Shown here piece after piece: positions 23,501 to 29,981 of a stretch of DNA of 63,485 nucleotides (position 1 is the first letter of the stretch; every line of letters begins with the position of its first letter). Source of the DNA: UBA1731 sp964440985 (GTDB lineage Bacteria; Verrucomicrobiota; Kiritimatiellia; RFP12; UBA1067); the NCBI GenBank assembly GCA_964440985.1, contig CAYTWE010000008.1:1-63485 (forward strand), read 5' to 3'. A model generated the notes under the pieces. The model worked only from the letters and a program-made list of their open reading frames with translations. It ran no database searches and had not been told where the DNA came from. A program made the translations under genes and the position numbers.

Positions 23501-24126
23501 CGCCGCTTTCGGTCACAGTTGGCGCCGGCTCCAAACCGCAGACGGTCAAGGTATACGTTGAGGATACCGATGTCGATCAGGACTGCCTGCCTGACATCTA
23601 CGAATACGACACGGCGGGAACGGACAAGAAGGACTTCCTGCTGAAGAAGGGGCCGATGGAGAACGAGCACAACGGCTACATCTCCGTCAACCCGAACCTC
23701 CAGAGCGCAATTGACGATCTGATCAACGGTGGTGCGCCGATCGGTCTGTTCTCCGCGTCCGGCTTCAGCATATCGCGTCCTCTTGCCGCCCTCATGGCGA
23801 ATGTGGAATCGGTTGATCCGGAGATTGACGGCACAACCCTCTCCGTCACGTCGCTCCAGCTTGTAGACGGTAATGTGGCGCTCACGCTCTCTGCCGATGC
23901 AGTCGATCCGCTCGCCGGCAGCACGGTGTTCGTTTCCGACGGCAAGGTCAGCGCTACGCTCGTTGTGAGGTACGCTGATACGCTCAACGGCGAGTGGAGC
24001 GAAATTCGCGAGCCGATTGAGTTCGAGGTGGAGAATGCGTCTGCGGGAGCGGTCTTCACGAAGGCACTCTCCGATCTTGGGCTTGACGCCTCCAAAGGAT
24101 TCTTCAAGGTTGAGATAGTCCAGTGA
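11506..24126 (+). CDS. Giant secreted protein with calcium-binding repeats and a LamG domain
   Basis: 4,206 residues from ATG 11506, or 4,200 from ATG 11524, which gives the cleaner signal peptide (MKKNALRFIAAAMMFVAGTAMA). The N-terminal ~1,350 residues are beta-rich, Ig/cadherin-like modules without firm family assignment. An FG-GAP-like motif (GDINGDGIPDVF) lies near residue 1400. Many thrombospondin-3/EF-hand-like calcium loops follow, for example DTDDDGFDDGWE (~1570), DSDGDGMSDLYE (~1670), DTDYDGIPDGWE (~2143), DTDGDGVMDDAE (~2236), DSDDDGMDDYYE (~2510), DADGDGLRNDEE (~2594) and DKDRDGLADYAE (~3265). A LamG/concanavalin-like lectin domain spans ~2770-2965 (FTVECWVKPDG to GWVDEIRVWDG). The protein ends FFKVEIVQ with no membrane helix or LPXTG. 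Probable adhesin or glycan-binding surface protein; activity unknown. Confidence 0.85.
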   Translation: MKKVAYMKKNALRFIAAAMMFVAGTAMAAKDTVGAIRSIDPCDEAGNVISAGSMATAKSVGESVYFRIRLENHNSASIWSSYQASSGAGEGYLRNPWRFEYFINDPVAAASAWAATPPKVGVMVSGRMTYADILYVGEPEDNKPWFTDIVCSYKVQPGDIALPMLLANSMGEEAANSDTTEYYLGNVKGMASQWSLKSYTYMSTGSDYEVLSTNTCCFKYGEYGTFNDSISIANAGLNSNTKDYNLFNAGLFLMTIDFDDSEKYDEEEGIWRAVNEGGTSTLPSVPSLKIPGEVASDYQGAVYLWTDNSNSVVLAGAQYLVGSNLVQKLIIDGTPDSLKFQLRGVKNGTSTDIYLSSTTNLIASASGRPVTNCVKRTVKCIDPLPPTVSVQVGGQDANQTLNATANYTTPKSFNIYLSQTYATDVTVNLKYTLNGEDVSPSELIAISDDQEYGYQSTTLPTSVTIPAGRNNSTDFTGMPATPRALFVLGAKSKNGDEIVITPEIADATAAAYFSNVKSIKLTVKGMSPVVEEINDFLPKDIESSETDSPIVVRGGVQSILKIKVSDSYRNMLGLTGDSHYTVNLSCEGSALVPGGITKDADGNWLVPEDDGCLYVPVTFPIPASDRNMLTTLSVMNAEGLESKPATRIYVMVKPPKNVVATIGEVRVGEGSVNPVTFTLSEIPSATSLYAYLEPANDAAKNLSYAPFFVTNTVDEAARGSAGQGVAFGTGELTAISDTLISGNGLKFFDNHSDHFVYNIRLCATPVWDPSARIMEFTEGQLIVDVTNNTPVITQVLAKNNSTGLDKLTTSTIVMSVSDPMRTFRVSQLADVDLDKNGTDADQIVYSWEVYLKDTNTGSYPTIPNVVFYTVGLDSSLNMVDVFGTDQLTSDNCGLYKFSVRAQDKDMRKAKPEYFYNEGGVWKYDPMKGLDTGGAVFPAYPEGDALNPGNDWGNAYVFELQIDENPYVETNPFGTFTTDTDGTPIFTENDILAGEDMGFTVALNAKPGISGFGGIPVEVVIEPVDADGNVVPANTDVAPGISRTSFSFTASSYSNRFDFTEFDGTWMGRGLVRKPQRYRLTATVTSNAASPSGTPWNELYTPAVSYFRLQNSAPTVTVDPDYEGQDSETNAMIGVTYAPNEHFNFRWYVSDVAGDLVYSEHGTSNLIVTCSVIGGYEVGVVTNESSGVFSVWFEKPGINKIKITATDKDGDTGNSKVVWFYVEPSKNVFLYPYGPSRAAVDSDAIAKYLDQPGRGVGRVWSDGNFGSINSFRHSWTYSVSLRTAAIYGEGYAAGETDNSTSVGKSSAPNQSGNGTDEPHYTNASVYDSFFYRWFKLEPGKGGSDSSTGSSTEASWTAGSPAPGKTSDTTLTLPTIETNYTYPDSLALAIFSREKYVADNMGDINGDGIPDVFAIRTWTSDSGESKRLCEIVSGGSISGDGGEGGETGSDVDLVDIAGYNGDNDFFPAAAGSSNPLKPMITDWSAGAAFDALYEIRGMHLGLNEPGVSEYDLSEAERFALLADYAAAGNAITGVEADDYAAATNWAVSVKWTPEAWQEGSEGAGRRLNPAKADTDDDGFDDGWEYYFWYYAKVGAVTNGVWGRLEGRRFSLTAPATGTRILPEEIAEAFDPLVRASIGRDFDNDGLTDLEEYVLGTNPIDWDSDGDGMSDLYEVLNGLDPLNASDGSGNPDCDFMARCDYAEDTFTVFTFANGEMFGLPTKSTPSFNVEPIATVTNVYRVVVKTETPDGIVLETYFAVAPAEYDGMALTADAVCFTTVTEGDVLYLASMATVTLSAGTPVDSVSDGEEAIALIERYYRADMVVGAKTEPIWFAVKPAVVANVALGVFQLATDTPGFATYEHTNPTNAAEVTQYLGEPRVFAAGTLIKSVANAPVNMSMVNVSKFVTGMGGATGGFTWRNPKTLESESVKMALPLFNYGGDGVTYVPCGTNAEHYALAPVVEDEDKGLTRYPIVKVEKGHKVTLIHNQVFSQYGFDPRVAWNINENGYVDVRWQPTAVGESGVEESISGGVGDAGLAVNTVPYTSRDEYLVMQYRQQLRKIDAGGIRSATESLLHGGDAYLVLDATTPVTATYLEFATTYPNLPVSFVREQYASRNEVSPFDNSTNKAVVAYWTYLEVEKDIHGADTDYDGIPDGWELYVNSDPNNHDDAKMNSGWADDGDKLTLLAEYAGVDTCNAYTNRFDLSGKLIYPEVETITKNHPGKLTGWWNKFFPTNPYDMDTDGDGVMDDAEGASSWSAAFYVGRNEYDGTAFSFIYGTDENAEEYAKDGKTTCFRGGGLNPCTVDTDGDLLPDAWEMQFAGVVFKDGAPLNNAKYSAGDLATLTMVDGKQAAVSETGCEIRGGMDGTWKGDACLDFDHDGLVNCQEYLVQSLRHLRYDDPYTPLMGVNPATKEFVRFLPFCAWDGEAFHKRCLESGFTGLPSWKFAELGYFTRPPHEWDPISFGGKGSCKNYEKFEGSGYRVMLPPVAITPTKTVKYYVNGAMQYASTDPRRWDSDDDGMDDYYEIFHGLNPLLGSAAYPLGTGEYNWPNIRYDVIASIHNGEVTSWFNNWTGWPTDLVQPAFDAIRYPWMIGTMECDADGDGLRNDEESLKVNITSPQYTHTDPTPLWMTDSTSLDKASFTSQYYSPDPYITEVEGYDPLSTYPDLYGFPWDDMRWNLRLAAYGMGGANSNWMFAFEENEGFDTDHDFKTDATELVRGVEAMSDPLNFSDPNRRQALYLSGFDGMDGSAAVTRGGEFRRAVATDPDLLKQFTVECWVKPDGALTESVILERVCNYGGSTLSNSATTVRANFRIGVDANGCVYGEYEGTTANARAVRATGGVLDADRWTHIAFTYNGRTAALYVNGSMSPIASASGVGLIPANGVDGVLQEGGTGVTPFIGYRSLPCAFVIGAKSLNGNALSLNANTTWSDFSSYFKGWVDEIRVWDGARTATQLNEDYMKRYTFAEVSALRESAYYAWLRGATRNDSDGAEMMPAELLLHYNFVTLPGGVTESDVITTPPGFQSGVLDNVRRPNGRSLDRSLRVGWWAAAEVHSKVYGNHTVVPWIGNTVSHLPFMDASCADSQYWSRHAAGVIGAKYLALSGISGVDTYEFPNSANPYPYYIYNRDRYNHYSRLVESPYLQVMVSDVSGDVLAKRYEFQMRSDFVGTSDLVPLGHAFARRGADFWDGEGAMDAWTMTRGGINEDGIPKWAVDLGYTTVEAYLRALAAGLLPDGSTNALFAAIADVNSDGVKDWWQNMYGLDGSTLDDKDRDGLADYAEYLATEVFGFASVDPTKPMTDGKEYDYFRKVGKLYLGELLSDHDFMEDWWEQLYGNEYVSSAVYDPYGDPDQDGWSNYAECRAGTMPDRSATLVVGGDSIREYPVPTISVKLACENASSITKPIIVQSYTDADLAKIDATWKIPGSSEGLKQERMIGMNPGEGQLSVNLGPGSVVPGTVNVKFRSATEISVAEDGSAVYLPPTSTTWHDGLMESAVSGDAGSADIVKVSEPVGTISYLTGDLNIDLSKLSGYAYYSSDGTYGFYRPAISNAYNYIDLSKSYIKITWDSMRLADDSAWNFTLSLADSGHVREGRNTFVAFVDLDENGVWSEGEPMGVVRDVNVGWSGASLDIALTEKSPVCPRPELAFASLGSSEEGATNTSTMVYVYRYLPDAYNQVTVVTNRMILSKAVSNRSHLHEGDFLADGNLDIDWVDFQKEVVEKYNITATTPLTSMTYRVYSQPVNIAKEISAATGVPYIQFARTFGRTQAKAKPVAPEAHSAVFYGNRPTFRWTIGGELPETFTAFAIKVTDSGNKVVWNSGKLRLPPHDANGVFEWTPPLYVGDQTSLGKVFGNQANYAWQVSVYNSKFQSDNWSEARSFRMNVYGTDEVNVAGKYAISAAVKYYGPGVIDGTVAKLTGTLRVEAFTTPDFTGVPAGRTFVTNLVSVTNAGDTVNATIVGLDAGTYYIRAYIDSDGDFERSDWESWGCYCARAGGEDGTSAIFAPLSVTVGAGSKPQTVKVYVEDTDVDQDCLPDIYEYDTAGTDKKDFLLKKGPMENEHNGYISVNPNLQSAIDDLINGGAPIGLFSASGFSISRPLAALMANVESVDPEIDGTTLSVTSLQLVDGNVALTLSADAVDPLAGSTVFVSDGKVSATLVVRYADTLNGEWSEIREPIEFEVENASAGAVFTKALSDLGLDASKGFFKVEIVQ

Positions 24127-24140
24127 AAGAAGGTTGCGCG

Positions 24141-25364
24141 ATGAAAAGGCAGATTCGCAAAGTACTCGTCGTAAACGCAGGGTCGTCCTCCCTCAAATAC
24201 ATGCTCTTCGACATGAAGGGCGAGAGGATGCTCTGCAAGGGATTGGTGGAGCGCATCGGCATTCCGGGCAGTCGGCTCGTCTACCAGAAGGCTGGCGGAG
24301 AGAAGATGCCCAAGGACATCTCCGCTCCTGACCACGCCGAGGCATTGAAGGCCGTTGTCGCCGCCATCTCCGATCCGAAGGACGGCGTGATCAAGTCGCT
24401 TAAGGAGATCGATGCCATTGGACATCGCATCCTGCACGGCGCGGAGGTGTTCAAGGACTCCGCGCTCATGGACGCCAAGACGCTTGCCGCGTGTGAAAAG
24501 CTCGTCAAGTTCGGTCCGCTTCACATGCCGCCGAACCTTGGCGGCGTGAAGGCGTGCCGCAAGATATTCAAGGGTGTTCCCAATGTCGGCGTGTTCGATA
24601 CGGCTTTCCACCAGACGATGCCCGACTGCGCGGCCCTGTACGCGATATCGCCTGAGTTCTATGAGAAGTTCGGCATCCGCAAGTACGGGTTTCATGGTAC
24701 GAGCCATAAGTTCGTCACGCTTGCCGCCGCAAAGTGGCTCAAGAAGCCGCTGAAGAAGGTAAATCTCGTAACCTGCCACCTCGGCAACGGTTCGTCAATG
24801 GCTGCCGTCAAGAACGGCGAGGTCATGGATACCACGATGGGTCTTACCCCGCTTGCCGGTCTTATCATGGGGACGCGCTGCGGTGACATTGATGCGGCTG
24901 CTGTGCTTGCCATCATGAAGGAGAAGGGGCTTTCACCGGACGAGATGGATACTCTTCTCAACAAGAAGAGCGGATTTCAGGCGTTGACTGGATGCCAGGG
25001 CGGAGACTGCCGCGATATGTGCGCGAAGGCGGAGAAGGGCGACATCGCCTCGATCACCGCGCTTGAGATGTTCGGACACCGCTGCGCACTCTATGTCGGC
25101 GGGTACAACACGCTTGTCGGCGGCGCCGACGCGATTGTGATGACCGGCGGCATCGGGGAGAACTCCACCGAAGCCCGCGCCCAGATCGTTAAGAGGCTTG
25201 GTGCGCTCGGCATCAAGCTGGACAAGGCGGCGAACGCCAAACTGCACGGCGAACTCGGCACGATCTCGACGAAGGATTCGAAGATACCTGTTGTCGTGAT
25301 TCCGACGAACGAAGAGCTGATGATAGCGCGTGATACAGTGCGTGTGCTGAATGAAGCAAAGTGA
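24141..25364 (+). CDS. ackA: Acetate kinase
   Basis: 407 residues from ATG 24141, which has aagaagg 6-7 bases upstream; a GTG at 24123 overlaps the giant-gene stop but would only add six unrelated residues. It converts acetyl phosphate and ADP to acetate and ATP. ASKHA phosphotransferase motifs are present in order: VNAGSSSLKY, HRILHGAEVF, HGTSHKFV, CHLGNGSS, TRCGDIDAA and TGGIGENS. Length is typical. With pta directly downstream (52 bases) it forms the usual acetate-producing pathway of fermenters. Lying only 14 bases after the giant gene, it may be partly co-transcribed with it. Confidence 0.97.
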   Translation: MKRQIRKVLVVNAGSSSLKYMLFDMKGERMLCKGLVERIGIPGSRLVYQKAGGEKMPKDISAPDHAEALKAVVAAISDPKDGVIKSLKEIDAIGHRILHGAEVFKDSALMDAKTLAACEKLVKFGPLHMPPNLGGVKACRKIFKGVPNVGVFDTAFHQTMPDCAALYAISPEFYEKFGIRKYGFHGTSHKFVTLAAAKWLKKPLKKVNLVTCHLGNGSSMAAVKNGEVMDTTMGLTPLAGLIMGTRCGDIDAAAVLAIMKEKGLSPDEMDTLLNKKSGFQALTGCQGGDCRDMCAKAEKGDIASITALEMFGHRCALYVGGYNTLVGGADAIVMTGGIGENSTEARAQIVKRLGALGIKLDKAANAKLHGELGTISTKDSKIPVVVIPTNEELMIARDTVRVLNEAK

Positions 25365-25416
25365 GTTTTGCCGGGAATCGAACAATCGGCAAATCGATAA
25401 ATCGAAAAAGGCCAAC

Positions 25417-26454
25417 ATGAACGCAATTGAGAAGATAATCGAAAAGGCTTCCGCCCTCAACGGCACTGTTGTGCTTCCCGAAGGCATGGATGCCCGTGTG
25501 ATAACCGCAGCCTGTGCCTGCATTGACCGCAAGATCTGCACTCCCGTCGTGCTCGGCACTGCTGAGGAGATTGCGGCGGCGGAGGCGAAGGCCGGTCTTA
25601 AACTCGCGGATCGCGGCATCAGGACGATCGATTACACGCAGGGCGACGCCGAACTGGAGGCCGCCTATCTTGAGGCCTGGAACGCGAAGGAGTCGCGCAA
25701 GCCAGCGGAGAAGCAGAAGCTCATCGATCTCGCCGGCGCACAGAAGACGCTCCGCACCAAGCGGATATACTTCGGCGGCATGATGGTGAAGCTCGGCCGC
25801 GTGAATGGCCTTGTCGCCGGATCGATAGCCTCCACGGGCGATATGCTCAGGGCGGCGTTCCATACGCTCGGAACACAGCCGGGCGTGAAGACGGCATCAT
25901 CCTGCTTCATCATGGATCTGAAGGAGCCGACGCCGTCCGGTGATTCGGTGCTTGCGTTCGGTGACTGTGCGGTCATACCGGATCCGACGGCTGAGCAGCT
26001 TGTGGACATCGGTCTTGCGACTGCGCAGACCTACCGCGATCTCACCGGTTGCGTGCCGCGTGTCGCCTATCTTTCGTTTTCCACGAAGGGCAGCGCCGCC
26101 GGTTCGCTCGTTGAGAAGGTGCAGAAGGCTGTCGAGCTTGCGCGGCCGAAGTTCGAGGCGGCTGGCATTGCGATGGATGGCGAGATGCAGTTCGATGCCG
26201 CACTCGTGCCTTCCGTCGGACAGCTCAAGAATCCTGATGGCGTAATTCAAGGTAACGCCAACGTGTTCATCTTCCCTGATCTTCAGGCTGGCAACATCGG
26301 CTACAAGATTGCGCAGAGGCTTGGCGGCGCAAAGGCCATCGGCCCGAATCTGCAGGGTCTTGCCAAGGCGATGAACGACCTTTCACGCGGCTGCTCCGCC
26401 GAGGATATCGTCGGCACGATTTGCGTCACCCTTCTGCAGTCCGCATCCAAATAA
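25417..26454 (+). CDS. pta: Phosphate acetyltransferase
   Basis: 345 residues from ATG 25417 preceded by aaaaagg. It interconverts acetyl-CoA and acetyl phosphate. This is the short Pta form (catalytic PTA_PTB domain only, without the N-terminal regulatory DRTGG region). Recognisable segments include VVLPEGMDARV, GGMMVKLGRVNGLVAGSIASTGD, KTASSCFIMDL and NVFIFPDLQAGNIGYK. An upstream in-frame start at 25351 would overlap ackA and adds residues unlike the family. It forms an operon with ackA. Confidence 0.95.
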   Translation: MNAIEKIIEKASALNGTVVLPEGMDARVITAACACIDRKICTPVVLGTAEEIAAAEAKAGLKLADRGIRTIDYTQGDAELEAAYLEAWNAKESRKPAEKQKLIDLAGAQKTLRTKRIYFGGMMVKLGRVNGLVAGSIASTGDMLRAAFHTLGTQPGVKTASSCFIMDLKEPTPSGDSVLAFGDCAVIPDPTAEQLVDIGLATAQTYRDLTGCVPRVAYLSFSTKGSAAGSLVEKVQKAVELARPKFEAAGIAMDGEMQFDAALVPSVGQLKNPDGVIQGNANVFIFPDLQAGNIGYKIAQRLGGAKAIGPNLQGLAKAMNDLSRGCSAEDIVGTICVTLLQSASK

Positions 26455-26470
26455 AGTCGCGATTCGCAAC

Positions 26471-27469
26471 ATGTCGGACACTGATGCCATAATTGCCTGT
26501 GCGAAGCGCGTCTTCGATGTTGAGATCGCCGGTCTTCAGAAGACTCGCGACTCGCTCGGTGATGCGTTCGTCGCGACGGTGCGGCTCATGCTCGATACGC
26601 TTGAGTCGGGTGGCATCATAGTTGTCACGGGCGTCGGCAAGAGCCTTCATGTTGCGGAGAAGATGAGTGCCGTGTTTGCGTCCACCGGAACGCGGTCGAT
26701 TGTCCTTAATCCCGTGCAGGCGATGCACGGAGATCTCGGCATGACCTCTCCTCGCGACATGCTGGTTGCGCTTTCGTTTTCGGGTGAATCGGACGAGGTT
26801 CTGCGTCTTCTCCCCGCGATACGCCGTCATGGACTGAAGATTGTCGCGGTAACCGGCAATCCTGACTCAACTCTTGCGAAGGCGAGCGACATCACCCTTC
26901 CTGTGCCGTGCGGCGCGGAGGCCTGCCCATTCGGCATGGCGCCAACGAATTCTGCAACGGCGACGATGGCGATGGGTGATGCGCTTGCCATGTCCATGGT
27001 GGAGGTGAGGAAGTTCACGGTGGAGGAATACGCCGGCAATCACCCCGCCGGCGCGATCGGTCGCGCCCTCACCCTCAAGGCGACTGATGTCATGCGCAAG
27101 GGGAGCGATTTCGCGATGGTCGGCTCTGCATCGACTGTTCTGCAGTCGCTCATGGCGATGACCAAGGCAAAGGCCGGCAGTGCCGTGGTTGTCGATGCGG
27201 AAGGTCGGCTTCTCGGAATCTTCACGGACGGTGATTTCCGTCGCATGGTTTCTGAGCGCAGCGCGGCGGACGCCGCGACTACGCTGTCAACGTCCGTGGC
27301 GGAGGTCATGACGAAGAACCCCAAGTCCATCCGCGACATGGCATACGCCGCCGACATCGTGCGTGTGTTCGAGAAGCTGCGGATTGACGATTTGCCGGTG
27401 GTGGATGGCGATGGGCGCGTGATGGGTCTGGTTGACATCCAGGATCTGCCGAAGATGAAGGTGATTTGA
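26471..27469 (+). CDS. kdsD: D-arabinose 5-phosphate isomerase (KpsF/GutQ family)
   Basis: 332 residues. It converts D-ribulose 5-phosphate to D-arabinose 5-phosphate, the first step toward the Kdo sugar of lipopolysaccharide. An N-terminal SIS sugar-isomerase domain (VVTGVGKSLHVAEKMSAVFASTGT, partly shown; LSFSGESDEV) is followed by two CBS domains (DVMRKGSDFAMV and EVMTKNPKSI regions). Length and domain order are typical of KdsD. It starts 16 bases after pta without a strong ribosome site, so it probably depends on read-through from ackA-pta. lpxK elsewhere in the window supports an LPS-type outer membrane. Confidence 0.92.
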   Translation: MSDTDAIIACAKRVFDVEIAGLQKTRDSLGDAFVATVRLMLDTLESGGIIVVTGVGKSLHVAEKMSAVFASTGTRSIVLNPVQAMHGDLGMTSPRDMLVALSFSGESDEVLRLLPAIRRHGLKIVAVTGNPDSTLAKASDITLPVPCGAEACPFGMAPTNSATATMAMGDALAMSMVEVRKFTVEEYAGNHPAGAIGRALTLKATDVMRKGSDFAMVGSASTVLQSLMAMTKAKAGSAVVVDAEGRLLGIFTDGDFRRMVSERSAADAATTLSTSVAEVMTKNPKSIRDMAYAADIVRVFEKLRIDDLPVVDGDGRVMGLVDIQDLPKMKVI

Positions 27470-27503
27470 GACAACGTAAAGTAAAACCGAAAGGAGACAG
27501 ACC

Positions 27504-28220
27504 ATGAACAAACTGATTGTCGTATCGATGATGGCCATGGTGACGCTTATGGCCGGGGCGCAGAGCCGCCGCAGCACCACGCGGCGCGGGGCTGTCGGTG
27601 CGGACGGAGGCGTGGCTGTTGCGCAGGGCAAGGACGCCCGTGTGCAGATTGTGCGCAAGGCATCTCTCGGATCGGCCTGTCTGCAGTCCGCTCCCACGGC
27701 AAACGGAAGCAGCTATCTCGGGAAGGTGTTCAAGAAGCCGCGTCAGTGGATTGTGCCTGAACTTGAATACCAGACTGCGGCGGACTGGCTTGATGAGCTG
27801 ACCGTCACATGGCATGTCCTTCTCGATGCGAAAAGCGCGAAGCAGCGCGACAAGCCCGCAAAGGACAAGGAACCGGTGTCGCAGTATTCCTACTATACCG
27901 TCTCTGTGCGCTACATGAACGTCCCGAAGGGAAGCCATGCCGCAAGCTGCGTTCTGCCGCCAAGTGTGCTTGAACGCTATGGTGAACCGGCCATTATCTC
28001 CGTCCGTATAACCAACAAGGAGGGTGATACGCTCGACGGACAGGACGAGGGCGCCTCAAACCTGAAGATGCCCGATGAATGGTGGGCAAGTGATCAGGTG
28101 TTCTCCGCCAAGGACAAGAAGGGCTCACCGCTCATCACACGCCGCCAAGGGCTCCTTGATCGCTCGAAGACGATTTTTGCGCTCATCAATCCGGACGATT
28201 ACGAGATGGTCCGGCAGTAA
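27504..28220 (+). CDS. Amuc_1102-like pilus-system protein
   Basis: 238 residues, signal peptide at the N-terminus (LIVVSMMAMVTLMAGAQS), strong aaaggag ribosome site. The mature protein is beta-rich with no catalytic motif. It is assigned mainly by position: it opens a five-gene block whose other members match PilM-like, Amuc_1100-like, Amuc_1099-like and secretin proteins in the same order as Akkermansia Amuc_1102 to Amuc_1098. Segments such as PRQWIVPELEYQTAADWLDELTV (partly shown) suggest a periplasmic beta-sandwich. Role likely structural; low sequence evidence on its own. Confidence 0.65.
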   Translation: MNKLIVVSMMAMVTLMAGAQSRRSTTRRGAVGADGGVAVAQGKDARVQIVRKASLGSACLQSAPTANGSSYLGKVFKKPRQWIVPELEYQTAADWLDELTVTWHVLLDAKSAKQRDKPAKDKEPVSQYSYYTVSVRYMNVPKGSHAASCVLPPSVLERYGEPAIISVRITNKEGDTLDGQDEGASNLKMPDEWWASDQVFSAKDKKGSPLITRRQGLLDRSKTIFALINPDDYEMVRQ

Positions 28221-28244
28221 TCAGCAGACAAACCGGGATACATT

Positions 28245-29981
28245 ATGTCCAAGATAGCAACTCTTAACATCGGAGCATCGCAGGCGGTGCTGGCCGAGTA
28301 CGTCCTGAAGGGGACGGGAAGCCCCGTCCTCACGGCGTACGGTACGGCCTCGCTTGCCGGGCTTGACTGGGAGGCGGAGGGTGCGGCGGAGGCCGTACTC
28401 ACTCCTGCGCTTCGGGAAGCGGCGTCCGCCGCCGGAATCAAGCCAGGCCCGCTCTATCTGGCCCTCAACGGCCAGATGGTGTTTCCGCGTTTCGCCAAGT
28501 TCCCGCCCGTGCAGGGTGACAAGCTTGAGGAGCTTGTTCGCTACGAGGTGGAGCAGGAAGTTCCGTTTCCGATAGACGACATAGTCTTCGACCACCAGTT
28601 CCTTGGGCAGACCGCCGAGGGCGATTCCGCCGCGATGATTGTCGCTGCAAAGCTCGATCAGGTCACGAAGGTGACGGATGCGGTCGCGGCGGCTGGGTTC
28701 AATCCCGTTTTGGTGGATGCCGGCCCGATGGCGGTGCTCAATGCGTTGCGCCGTTCCTATCCTGGACTTGAGGGCGGCACGGTCGTCCTTGACATCGGCG
28801 CGAAGACCACATCGCTCATACTCGTCGAGAACGAGAAGATATATCTCAGGTCGATCCCTGTCGCAGGCAACGCCATAACGAAGGAGATTGCGCAGTCGTT
28901 CTCCTGCACGTTTGACGAGGCTGAGGCGCTCAAGCGCGAGCGCGGGTATGTCTCGCTCGGCGGCGTTACGGAGGATGAGGACGAGATGTCCGACAGGATC
29001 TCGAAGATCGTCCGCGCCACGCTCACGCGCCTTCATGCCGAGATCCTCCGCTCAATCAACTTCTATCGTTCCCAGCAGGGCGGTTCCGCCCCACGTCGTC
29101 TGTTCCTCACGGGCGGCAGCGCGGTGCTTCCGCAGATCGACGAGTTCTTCCGCGAAACGCTGAAGATTGACGTGGATTTCCTCAATCCGTTCGGCGGCGT
29201 CACGTTCGGTCCGAAGATCGACACCAACGCGCTGGAGACGGATGCGTTCACGCTTGCGGAGTCTGTAGGTCTTGCGCTTCGCGCAACCCCAAATGCATCG
29301 ATTTCCATAAACCTGATGCCGCCGGCGCTCATCGAGCAGGCCCGTACGGTCAAGCGGATTCCGTTCATAGCGGTCGGTGCGGTTGCCGTTCTTGCGGCAC
29401 TTGGTCTCTACATCATGGGAGAGGTGCGCCTCAAGGCGGTAGCGGAGGCCGAAACCGCTGCGGTCGAGGATCGCAACAGTTCCTTGCGTCAGCTTGAGAC
29501 GAAGCTGAAGGCGGAGCAGAAGAAGGCGGACGAGGAACTTTCCCGAAGCGATGCGTTCCAGAAGTTGATGGCATCGCGTTTCTCATTGCTTTCAGGGCTT
29601 GCGACGGTGCGTCGCTCCCTTTTGCCGGGGATGTGGCTCACCGCCTGGGAGACCGTGCCGCCGAAAGGTGACGATGAGGATGCCTTGCCGCTCACGCGCA
29701 TAACGGTACGTGGATGGCGCGATGCGCTCTCCGAGCTGGAGGGTGAACACCAGAAGCAGAACGCGGGCGTGAAGATGACCGCAGAGGAGATCGTTGCGGC
29801 TTCGCTCAAGACGATACGCAGCGTAGTTCCAGAATCCGTCAAGGTCGCTTCGCAGAAGGACGTGAACGCGAAAGGCGTCCTCTCTGAGTTCTCCATTGAA
29901 CTGTCGTTCGCTCCGCCTCCATCGGCGAATCCGAACGCGAAGAAGCCTGTCTCCAAGAAGAAGAGGGGGTCTCGCAGATGA
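28245..29981 (+). CDS. PilM-PilN-like fusion protein (Amuc_1101-like)
   Basis: 578 residues. Residues 1-~355 form an actin-like PilM domain (NIGASQAVLAEY; VVLDIGAKTTSLILVENEK; FLTGGSAVLPQIDEFF). It includes the loop EVEQEVPFP that is strongly conserved in PilM. A transmembrane helix follows at ~372-392 (IPFIAVGAVAVLAALGLYIM), then a coiled coil and a C-terminal periplasmic domain resembling PilN. In classical type IV pili PilM (cytoplasmic) and PilN (membrane) are separate proteins, so this is one polypeptide doing both jobs. Its stop overlaps the next start (ATGA). The KKKRGSRR tail is very basic. Confidence 0.85.
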   Translation: MSKIATLNIGASQAVLAEYVLKGTGSPVLTAYGTASLAGLDWEAEGAAEAVLTPALREAASAAGIKPGPLYLALNGQMVFPRFAKFPPVQGDKLEELVRYEVEQEVPFPIDDIVFDHQFLGQTAEGDSAAMIVAAKLDQVTKVTDAVAAAGFNPVLVDAGPMAVLNALRRSYPGLEGGTVVLDIGAKTTSLILVENEKIYLRSIPVAGNAITKEIAQSFSCTFDEAEALKRERGYVSLGGVTEDEDEMSDRISKIVRATLTRLHAEILRSINFYRSQQGGSAPRRLFLTGGSAVLPQIDEFFRETLKIDVDFLNPFGGVTFGPKIDTNALETDAFTLAESVGLALRATPNASISINLMPPALIEQARTVKRIPFIAVGAVAVLAALGLYIMGEVRLKAVAEAETAAVEDRNSSLRQLETKLKAEQKKADEELSRSDAFQKLMASRFSLLSGLATVRRSLLPGMWLTAWETVPPKGDDEDALPLTRITVRGWRDALSELEGEHQKQNAGVKMTAEEIVAASLKTIRSVVPESVKVASQKDVNAKGVLSEFSIELSFAPPPSANPNAKKPVSKKKRGSRR

